Origin: Phialocephala subalpina
Taxonomy: Eukaryota > Ascomycota > Leotiomycetes > Helotiales > Mollisiaceae
Assembly (NCBI GenBank): GCA_900073065.1
Contig: FJOG01000036.1
Span: forward strand, 31,585 to 91,694
Reading direction: 5' to 3'
DNA: 60,110 nt
Below, in pieces: positions 45,391-55,117 of the stretch (the first letter of the stretch is position 1; each line of letters opens with the position of its first letter). The notes below the pieces were generated by a model. The model was given only the letters and a program-made list of their open reading frames with translations. It had not been told where the DNA came from and did no database searches. The translations under genes and the position numbers were made by a program.

Positions 45391-47131
45391 ATGGAGGTCG
45401 CCAGCTTTGTGATAGGCACCTCGGGCCTGATCTCAGTTGCGCAGATGTGCATCAAAGCAGCCCAAATAGTCGATGGAATGAAGACATTCCGAGAAGAAAC
45501 AGCGACACTCTTTGCAGTGTACCAATTCGAATATGTTCGGTTCAATCTCTGGATCACCCAGGTGTTGCGAGTTCCAGTCTCAATTGACGACTTGCAAAAT
45601 CTCAGTCTCAAGGATGCCGAAATCCCCGCGATCCTTACTAGCGAGTCCCCGGTTGACCTTCGTCTACCTTTGCATAATGCCCTGAATGACGTGAAGAGAA
45701 TTCTGATGGTAGTGGGTGACTTGTTGGAGAAGTATGGTGCGAAGGATAAGAAACCATCAGTGAAGGCCCGAATAGCCTTCCGAACTCGAGTGTATAGAGA
45801 AGGTGGAAAGGAATCCCTCCTAGCCTTACTTACAGAATTCAAAAACTGGAATGATAGGTTGGAAGGGATCGTGGAAAGCAGGTTGCGGAGTACTCTCATA
45901 TCGAACATGCAAGTCCATGTCTTGGCTTCTGCATCGACTGTGGAACAACTTCAGACTATTGAGGTGGCATCAAGTTCTCTGCACCCAGCACTGAGTAACG
46001 AGGCAGCTTTCCGACGAAATCTTCTCGAAATTGAGGCTCAATCCTCGACTGCCTGGTTTAATTTGAGGAAACCGGCTGAAGATGTCAGCCCTCGTCGAGC
46101 CCCCACGACCAAGGATGGTGACCTGAAAGCACTTGGAAGACTCGCCCGAAGCGGAACAACATCTCGTATGTAGCTCCTGGAAATGGAACAGTTACTGTAA
46201 CTAATATGCATCTGCAGAGGTAGTCTTGCAAGAATGGAAGTTTGGCCAGCTGGATTGGACAGATACTCAGATAACAGAGGCAGAGGACAGAGCAGGCAGT
46301 TTGGCCTCGATATTGAATCTCGACAAGAAACCTGAGAACCTCCGATGTCTTGACCTTGTAGGATGGACTACTGTGGATACACAAATTGCACAGAGTGACA
46401 CCAAGCGTCTGGACTTTTGCTTTCTATACAAGATTCCAACCTTTGCAAACGAGACTCTCGAACCGCTATCACTTCGAGCCGCACTCCTACTGGAGAACGA
46501 AAGGGACCTGCCCACACTAATGGAGAAGTTTACCATTGCACTCGTAGTTGCGAAATCCATCTTGGCGTTTCATAGCAATCGCTGGCTGCACAAAGCGGTG
46601 TGTAGCAGCAACGTACTCTTCTTCAAGGATAAACAGAGCGGTCGCCCTGTCTTCGAGCCGTATATGTCAGGATTCGAGTTTGCTAGGCCTGATACAGCTA
46701 AAGACAAGACCTTGGATGCCTTTGGTGGTACCGATTTCGACATTTTCAGTCACCCGGACTTGGTGCAGACTATCTACAGTGGAAACTCAATAAAACCTAG
46801 ATATCAGCGTCAATACGATATATATGGTCTCGGCATGACACTTCTCGAGATCGGTTGCTGGAAACCCATGGTCAAGTATGTGAAGATGAAACCCCCGGGC
46901 CGGAGCTACCACAATATGTTTGTCAAGGTTTGCAATGAAGCTATACCTACAAGAATGGGTACTCTGTACCGAGATGTCATCATGAAGTGCTTTGAGTGGA
47001 AACCCGATGCCGAGAAAGTGGAGGCTGGCTTTGCTGATACGGAGGAAGGAAAGCTGGAGAGAAGAACTCAGATTGAGGATTTCATGTATAGCGTTGTGAA
47101 TATTCTGGAGGGGTGTCACTGTCATAATTAG
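45391..47131 (+). CDS. HeLo-like domain plus pseudokinase protein, 562 aa
   Basis: Exons 45391-46165 and 46218-47131 (52-bp intron, GTATGT ... CTAAT ... GCAG); 562 aa. Residues 1-200 look like the fungal HeLo family (prion-inhibition and propagation): a hydrophobic first helix (VASFVIGTSGLISVAQ), a D-x2-K-x-F-x2-E pattern and RFNLW, then predicted helices. In HET-S, HeLo is the membrane-permeabilising executioner domain. From about residue 320 to the end the sequence follows the fungal kinase-like fold seen in such proteins, but the catalytic-loop position reads LHKAVCSSN (382-390), lacking the HRD Asp, and the DFG position reads GFEFA (410-414), so it should be a pseudokinase. A YDIYGLGMTLLEIG segment marks the C-lobe. 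I see no obvious HET-s- or RHIM-type amyloid motif. Its layout resembles animal MLKL. Confidence 0.8.
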
Positions 47132-47417
47132 CAGGGCGGCGATTCTTGAATGTGTCTTACATGATAGATCCGATAGGTTGTTGCTAAGTAACACCAACAG
47201 GTAATGGAAAGTCAACTGCAACTCCTCCAGCTATAGGAGGGCGGTTTTTCGGTAATCTCAGACGACACTTTTTCGAATTCGCTTCGGATGCGGTTAGTCA
47301 GCGTCGCCGCTCTGCTCAGGCACTACTCACCCTCGCCTCACCCTCTGCTCAGGTTGCTCAGTCGTTCGTGCCCTCCCTTCTAGTAACCAATTATAATTTA
47401 CTTACTATTCGCTTCTG
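47132..47417. other. Spacer with a short GGTGAG-type repeat (inverted)
   Basis: At 47325-47350 the minus strand carries GGTGAGGCGAGGGTGAG, including a 15-bp word identical to 25305-25319. It lies just downstream of the truncated piggyBac gene, so this repeat may be a subterminal part of that element. No gene is present. Confidence 0.45.
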
Positions 47418-47945
47418 CTAGACGAAATTTAACACTGCTTCAAACTCTGCTTCCGGATCTGCTGTCGCCAGCCTCATTCTAGCATAATTGGCATAAATGG
47501 CTTCATATCTCTTCCTTGACATGACTTCCTTTGGTGGATGGGTGGGTTTATTGGCTCCCGTCGCCCAATAGTCCCCCACACATTCTTCTAAGCTCAATCC
47601 CATATAAACTCTGATCCCAATGTAGGCAAATATCTCCTCAACTATGACTGGATACCAGGATTTAAGGAGAGCACGTGGCTTAAGGTCCTCCCTAGGCAAT
47701 TGTGAAGCCTTCTCATTGGCGAAACTGACTATAATAGCCACCATTTCAGTGGTGATAAATAGCCTGAAGATTCTCCATGGATCAGAAGGTTGTGCAGAGG
47801 CTAGAAGGTTGATTTGGTAGGAAAAGTCAGCCAAATGAAGCCCCTGGAAGCTTTGCCCCATTTCTTTAGCTGGTCGGAGGTCAGTTCTCTTGGTTGCAGG
47901 ATCCGTGGTATAAGACACTACATCTTGCATCACTTTTGGGGGCAT
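47418..47945 (-). pseudogene. Truncated piggyBac-type transposase
   Basis: The 175-codon minus-strand frame from ATG 47945 has the N-terminal block of piggyBac-derived (DDE_Tnp_1_7) proteins: a PWRIFRLFITTEMVAIIVSF segment, WYPVIVEEIFAYIGIRVYMG, then DYW and MSRKRYEAIYANY. Full-length members run past 500 residues and carry the catalytic Asp triad downstream; here the frame ends at 47418 right after this block. No frame continues it, so it is a 3'-truncated remnant rather than a domesticated full gene, although the intact 175 codons leave room for an expressed fragment. Confidence 0.75.
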
Positions 47946-48197
47946 TCTGGGTACAGAATCATCTAGAATAAGTAGTTGTTTACGATGTTGATGTTTTGGT
48001 ATTATGATGCCAAGACGCTAAAATTACCTGCCGTCGCTCAGGGGATACTATCAGCTTCCCTTAAGCTTTTGAAGGAGTGGGCCCTCGAGCTGAGCAGCGA
48101 GCTTACCCGAGCACACCCTTGAAGACTCAGAGCATTTCATCGTGTGGTCTTATCTTGAGTCTTTCTCACTTTGAGAACTGACTCGTTAAATAGAGCT

Positions 48198-51100
48198 CTA
48201 CCCAAGGACTACGACTTTTAACACTGGCTCCGCCAACCTCCACGCTTCCTTCGACACTCTTCCAAGCCCGCACCGAGCATACGTCCCAGTGGCACTATCC
48301 TTTTCAACCAGCATGACGAGGTAGTACCGAAACTCCCCATTCAACTTCTCCTTAACCTCGAGACCAAGTAGTTGTGTCTCTGCAAGAAGTATGAACTCGT
48401 GCCGTTTTGCTTCAAGCCGCTGAGGTTCTTCGCCGTCGAGAACTAAACTTCCAATCTTTTGCAACCAAGAGTCAACAATCGCAAAACGATGCGGTACTTG
48501 ATCGGCTTGCCGTTCGCTCGAACCACCCCCAAGAAGCAGTTGACCGCTTCTGTTCTGGATAGCTATGTCAGCGAGCTGGAAAGAAGCTACCGACCTTGTG
48601 TGGAAGATGAGATGATAGCTTTGCAGATTGAGCCCGGTCATGTCAGGAATGCCAGGTCTCAAACCATTGGGACGGCTGATATCCCATTCAGAGGGTAACT
48701 CTGAACCTTCCAACGGAATACCTCGCCCATGGCCGTTCAACGCTTCAACTTTGGCCCTTTTCTCGTCCCAATAATACCATTTCAGCAAGGAACGGACTCC
48801 TTCCTCGCCGTCACGACTCCTGCGATAACCAATGACCTCTCCATCCGAGTCTCGTCCGATGTCCATCGGGTCATCGTAGCATACTAGACCTTCCCAGCCT
48901 GCCCACGACCAACTAGGAAAGACCGACCCATTCTCCGATATCCGCCTGCGTAACCGGCTAGACGGTCTCCATAGAATGGCAATGTCAAGTAATATCTTTG
49001 GCAATCCATACATGAAGTCACTTCGAAAGCTTCGACGGAAAATCTGCAACATGCCTTCCAAGGCTCTGATGATATCGTACTTGAACGATAATTGGCGATG
49101 GGTGTACTCTTCAATCACTTTGGTATACTCAGCGAAGGTCCCGGATCGAACAATATGTGTTCTTCCATGCCGGTCTTTCTTCAAACTGCCATCAATCCAG
49201 TGACTATGGGTGCCTCGGTCGAAGAACTTGGGCTTCAAGTTCAGCCATTCAAGAGGTTTGACTGTTTCCCTGGAGTCTTCATTCCTCATGTCCTCCCGAG
49301 CTATCATCTGTCTGCAATGCCAGACTACTTCATCTCCAGAGAAAACAAGCAAACGGCGAGATAACAGTTTTTCCTGGAAAGTCCAAGCTCGGGAATTCCA
49401 GGCCGTCGTAGCCAGCTCTTGACGATAGGCAAATGGAGCAATAATACGGGCACCGTCTCTGACTTCGGCTGACGGCTGTGTGATTTCCCGTTTGGTCCCC
49501 TCGTTGTTACTGTTGGTGACAAAATTATGTCGCGAAACTCCTTTAAGGCCAGGGTCCGTATCGCCCTCTTTCGTGTTATCCGGGGCGGCCACGATTGTGA
49601 CCAAAGCACCGCTATAGACTCGATCCATCATGGATATGTGAGCTTTCGCTTCGTCGTCCCCGGTCTCTTGGATGATGCACTATTGAGATTAGCATAGTGT
49701 GTGCGAGACGTGATAAAGTATATGCCTACCAGCGCATCTACCCAGAGGTACCGCTCGCCGAGTCCCATCGTAACCTCCATTGCATCCACGATGGTTCTGG
49801 GGATTTGATCTAAAACCTTTCGAAGGCCACCTTCTTCCATGAACTCGATCCTGTTCTCATACTTCAGAACCACGTTTGTTTGACTCCATCTGTATGATAG
49901 AGCAACATAACGACAAGCCGAAGTCATGTCCAAATGCTCGACGAGGCACATCTTTTCAACGTCGATGAGGCGAATTGACTCCAGCTTTTGCAAAGCGATT
50001 TCCCATCCATGCTGACTGCAAAGAGCCCCGTGCTTCGCCTCGCACTCGTATATCCACCATCTCGCGACGGACAAATCAATCCAGTCTGGGTCAAGGAGGC
50101 GACCATATGATAACGGTGCCTCCAATCCCAAATTAGAGCGAATGTTCGGATGAGCGACACGCATGCGGAATCTGGCCAATGTCTTAGGTTCCCCTCCTGG
50201 GCGGTTTCCATACCCAACACAACTCGCCATGAGAAGCCCCGGGAATTCAGAGCTCTTGCTGGTGAAAAGTGAGATGTAGATATCACAACTTAGTGGATAT
50301 TTAGTTGCTTCTTCTCGGCCTTTTTTCAAACCTCGCCTGAGACCATCATTGTACGTGCCCTTGAATGGTGGAGGCTTGGGGCGTGGTTTCTTAGCAGCTG
50401 CCGACACAAGGGAGGTTGCTAGATTGACGGCTGCATGCCGCCCTTCTGGATTTAACAATATTTGTTTTGATCCCTGGCCAAGCGGGCCAAGAAAGAGCGT
50501 CGCTCCTTCTTGACGCGTCTCGCTACGTCCAAAAGGCCAGTTCTTGTCTGTGAAAGCCCAGCCTCGGTCTACCCATTCCTTCATAGTCATGTTCTGGAGT
50601 TCTGGTTGCAAATATCGTTCCACTTCAGGGTGTTTCAACGGGTCGTGCTCGGGACGACAGAGCATCATGAGTAGGAGCTTACACAAACGACACCATTCAG
50701 CATGGTATATGACTCTTGCCAGAGGTGTACTCCACTTCAACACCTCGGATGGAACTCTTGCTTCATCTTCCCAGCATGCCGAGACCGGTAGTTCAGAACA
50801 TCGGGTACAAAGGTCTCTAAATCCCATGCTCTTGCCAGTCAAGTCTTGTATATCTTGTTTGATGGGGTTTGGAAGCAAGGGTGGCGTCAAATCAGCAAGC
50901 TTTTGACCGACTCCACCTAACTGCTCTCCAACTCGATTTACGGCAGTGGTAGTGCCTTGGAGAATTTCGGTACCAGTTTCCTTGAACGTTTCAACGACGT
51001 TCTCACCAGTCTGAGTGATAAATTTGCTCGTCTGATTGGCCACCTTTGTCGCACCCGACTTTTCGAGGAGATTTTGCGCATTAGAATGTGCGCTTTTGAT

Positions 51101-51376
51101 GTTTTGGCCTGCTTTTTGAAAAAAGCTGCCTACAGATTTTAATGATAGCGGAGATGGCTGATTGTCATTTCCGGACGTGCGGCTGTTGAATGTTGATAAT
51201 CCATCAGCGATGCGATCATGGTGCAGTTGTGGCGCAGATGAAGTTGAATCGTCTTCTTCATCATTGCCTCGATCAATCATGCGGATGAAATTTTCGTTGC
51301 TGCTGGTGCTAGAAGAGGAATTCGGCCGTGGCGCTGGCCATTGAGGGACCACGCGTCCCGAGCCGGAGCTAGACAT
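48198..51376 (-). CDS. HET-domain protein, 1042 aa, with an amphipathic-repeat N-terminus
   Basis: Minus strand, exons 51376-49730 and 49679-48198 with a 50-bp intron (GTAGGC ... GCTAAT ... AATAG), phase 0; 1042 aa. Residues 1-75 are Ser/Pro-rich; 80-163 form a Lys/Glu/Thr-patterned stretch (SVGSFFQKAGQNI, VVETFKETGTEIL, AVNRVGEQLGGVGQKL) resembling amphipathic repeats of lipid-binding proteins. A Cys cluster (LCTRC at 190-193, CRLC further on) precedes the HET domain, which starts with YVALSYRWSQ at about 490 and continues through RYLWVDALCIIQE; later blocks include NSRAWTFQEKLLSRRLL, SWSWAGW and CGLGRVSKEAW. HET domains drive heterokaryon-incompatibility cell death, often downstream of recognition partners. 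All family blocks are present, so it is probably functional. Confidence 0.9.
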
Positions 51377-53335
51377 GATCGTGATAACGAGAGGACGTCG
51401 GTAGTTGACTTGAAGTGCTCTGGTAGTCTGACAAAAGGAGCGACATTGATATCAGAATGAATATTTTAGAGCAAGCTGACGGGAATGAGCCGATGGTGGG
51501 GATTTATTTAAAGATTGAACACCCCTGGTGTCAGATCTAAGGGCTAACCGAAGTGGCACAGCAGGCGGTGGCGATTGACTGTAACGTGTCGCGTGTCTAA
51601 TTTGCGGCGGAGCAGGTCCGTTTCTATGCGTTTGTGAGGTAGGAAAATACATATAAAAGGAACATTCAAGTGTAATAGCCGCTGACTTCGTCGTTATTTT
51701 ATCCGACTTTCGTCATCGTGTGTGGATCCGGCTCGCTTAGCCCCTATCAAAACCAGGGGCAATGACCCCGATCATACGAACGGCGGTTTTCACACGCAAC
51801 TGACATGTATTTCAGATAAAAGCTTAGGGATGTCTCCCTACCCTAAGGTTTTGAACTTCCGAAATGAAGTATCCTTCGTGGAAACCTCTCCTGTTAGCTT
51901 TACTCGAGCTACGGGTACAGCAAGAGCTTCTAACCGCAAACTTACTCGGGTTGACTGACATTAATACCGTCGACGTTTTATCGACGACGGAGCGAAGAAG
52001 CAATATTATTCTGCTCTTTAGAATACTATCGACAAGCTCAGAGAAGATACACACAGTGAGTACCTAGGATATCATTTCATATTATCCTGAATCCACCAAC
52101 TGAAGTTTTAGATAATGCGAATTTCTTGGTGAAGACCGCCTTGAATTCCTAGAAGCTGCTACAAGAGAAGATATTGTGATCTTAATGAAGTGGTTTCTAG
52201 AAAACTAATTGCGTTCGCGCAAGCAGAGCAGCCTGTCACAATACGTCAGGCATATTCCCATGCTTCGCCGACAATTCGCACTAGAATCCCAATGCCACTG
52301 CTTGCCACATTCCAAGAGCCTGACCTAGAACTTGCATCAACTACCACATCATTAGTCATTTTTATTCAAACTCTTAGAGCCGCCATATTTGCCTCTGTAG
52401 GCCAGACAATCTTCACAAACAGGCTAGTCATCTGATTGAAGTAATCTGTTCCCAACACAAATTCAACGACCATTTTGGCGAGCAGCGTTTTTGGCCTCAA
52501 AAACTTGATTGAATCTAAAAATCTTGAGGCCGCTACGCTGTCATACAATAATGCTCTCACCGCAACATATATAGTTGCTGCCACACTGGCGGGAGCATCG
52601 ATTTCCGGAAGTACCGATGCTTTTTTGTCATGCATCGGCGTAATCTTTGGCCCTTGGAAGCGCTTTGTCTACCCGGGAAGGCCACAAAATGACGATGAGG
52701 TGGTGTAGCTTTAACAAGCTACGCAGATCTATAAGAACGCGGGCGTTAGTTAAAGTGGTTAACTGTTAGAGGATGGAAGATCAACAAATTCAGATTGAAG
52801 ATTTTATTGAGTGCTGAAGCTAAGCTGGAGAAGCGAACCCACAAATTAGCAATTGCCTGGATGGTGGTCCTTGTACAATACCAGTCGCTTACTGCGTTAC
52901 TTCTCCTAATTCATGGGTATTGTCATAGCAAAGCAAATAAATGTGCTACTGATATTCATCTGCTTCCTACGGGAAGGTTGCCATCTGCACGCATCCCAGA
53001 TGAACTGATCATGCTGACACGTGATCCATATCCTCATTGTCCGGCTGCAACAATCAACGACGGAGAGTGTCATAATATGTAATCGTGGCTTGGTACAGCC
53101 AGGTGGACTATCAATACTTTTGGTCGGCTTCCATAGGATCAACTTCCGAAATATAGGTGAGTATTCACGTGCCGCACGACTCCAGCCCCTGAGACCGGAT
53201 AAATCTCGGCTGTCGGCACAGCTCAAAAGTGGGCAAAAGCACACCATCGCCGACATTAGTAATTCAGCGCTTGGATACCTCGGCGACGATGGGCTTCCCA
53301 ACTCATCAACATCAATATATATACTTATCGACAAC
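51377..53335. other. Intergenic region with weak coding hints
   Basis: About 2 kb between the two strands' genes, not confidently genic. A frame from ATG 51864 (SWKPLLLALLELRVQQELL...) ends at a good GTGAGT donor near 52057, and another open stretch at 52130-52205 (GEDRLEFLEAATREDIVIL) looks protein-like, but no acceptor I can find joins them in frame. Frames at 52190-52435 and 52475-52708 are unassigned. The region may hold a decayed gene. The right end contains the promoter of the carrier gene. Confidence 0.4.
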
Positions 53336-54748
53336 ATGGCTGCTCCCGAAGCCGACACAGAGAATCAGACAAACATCGCCAACGATGATCGCCCTCAAAC
53401 GGAAGAGACCCCTCTGCTCGGCGACCAGCAATCCGACGAGGAACGGGAGGCGAGGGATGAGGAGCCGAAGCAGACCAGCAACACCAGCTGGTACGTCTGG
53501 AGGACATTCTGGTCCATCGTTGCAGCTCTTATCCTCACAGCCTTCATTCACGGCTGGGTAAAGGCGGGTGGCGATGTAAATGTGGGTGTCGCGACTTGAT
53601 GCAACGACCCCCACTGATCACTACCTTGTAGTTCGACCTGAAGAAGGCGCTCTTACGAGCTCTAGGAGGAGGACTGAGTGGTGCTGCAGCCATGGTGTTG
53701 CAGGTTCTACTTCTGATGGTATTGATATCCTATCCTTGGGTGTTGTTTTTTGGGGCCAGAACTGATCATTCTCCAGCCCCTCCGAACGATCATGAATTAT
53801 CAATACCGTTTTGGAACGTCTTTCACCGAAGCTACCAAGACGCTTTACGAAGTTGGAGGATATGGACGCTACTACGACGGTCTTGGTGCTGCACTTTTTC
53901 AAGGTAAACCTTCTAGTCCACCCCGTCATGTGATATCAAGCTAAATGTCCAGGGCCCCTTTCGAGATTCGGAGACACAGCAGCGAATGCTGGCATTCTCG
54001 CTTTGCTCCAATCGAATTCTTATCTGAAGGACATGCATCCGCTTCTCAAGACGGTATTCGTATCTCTATGGTAAGGCCCAAGACTGCCCATCCTCAAAAT
54101 GTCCAAGCTGACTTGAACCCAAGCGCTGCCGGATTCCGAATGATACTCACGCCCATCGACACCCTGAAAACGACCCTCCAAGTTCAAGGTCCTAAGGGAA
54201 CTACCCTCCTACGTCAAAGAATCAAGGATAATGGCATTGGGAGTCTGTGGTGGGGTGCATTTGCCACCGCAGCGGCAACGTTTGTGGGAAATTATCCATG
54301 GTTTGCTACCTACAACTTTCTCACAGAAGTCATCCCTGAGCCAGCGAAGCATCGAATCATCGTCTGGCTACTTCGCCTCGCTTTTATCGGATTCTGCGCT
54401 TCTGTCATCTCGGATTCAGTTTCCAATTCTTTGAGAGTCGTGAAGACGTATCGACAGGCTAACGATGTCAAAGTTTCGTACAGTAAGACTCTTCTCACTC
54501 CCCTGATGATTGTCACTGATTCTGTATAGCTGAGGCTGCGAGATTGGTGGTCCTTCAAGATGGGATCATTGGACTCTTCGGGCGTGGACTCAAGACTAGA
54601 ATCCTTTGTAATGGGCTTCAAGGACTGCTGTTCTCTATTTTGTGGAAATTATTCTTGGATTTGTGAGTCGAATTCATTCCCCAAAACTACGCAAACGTGA
54701 GCTGACCAACTATTCTCCAGGTGGGAGGATAAGACGACCAAGGCATGA
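53336..54748 (+). CDS. Mitochondrial carrier (SLC25)-like protein, 365 aa
   Basis: Seven exons: 53336-53581, 53632-53718, 53777-53903, 53953-54070, 54124-54482, 54530-54662 and 54721-54748; six introns of 47-58 bp, phases consistent; 1098 nt, 365 aa. An acidic N-terminus carries an ETPLLGDQ word, followed by a Trp-rich hydrophobic helix at about 53-76. Three carrier-type signature neighbourhoods follow: a MPLRTIMNYQYR segment, TPIDTLKTTLQVQG (the clearest P-x-D-x-x-K motif) and SNSLRVVKTYRQ. The odd-helix motifs 1 and 3 are degenerate. The substrate is unknown. The N-terminal extension and degenerate motifs suggest a divergent carrier, possibly not in the inner membrane. It sits between two HET genes and looks like an ordinary housekeeping-type gene. 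Confidence 0.8.
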
Positions 54749-55117
54749 AAGAGAAATGTTAAGCAGATATATTGATACAGTGATTGATCAGCGTCTGTCA
54801 GTACGAGCTGGCAGTTCCACACTGACAGTAGTATATATGGGATAAGACATCTGCAAGTCTGGGTGATAGAATACATTGGATCTAGATTGGAAGACGGGAA
54901 TGGATGATCTACGGCGTTGTACTCTGCACGTCTGCCATAGACCCTCCTGAAACGAGAAGGAGTATTATTCACGTGACACAACCGCCCCCAAGTGGAAGGC
55001 GGCTGGGGCTTGCATGGCTAGCGCTTACATTGCAGCTTTTAGTTCTCTTCTTCACGGAGTTGCTTCAAATTACCATTTCATTATTTCAACGAGGCTCAAA
55101 AGCTCCACTGTCAAACA
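54749..55117. other. Spacer between the carrier and HET genes
   Basis: About 370 bp; it holds the carrier 3' UTR and the HET promoter. No gene is visible. Confidence 0.55.

Noticed and set aside
51864..52205. A small two-exon gene
   Set aside because: There is a good donor near 52057 and protein-like text downstream, but no acceptor keeps the frame; the upstream-most TTTTAG acceptor leads to a stop.
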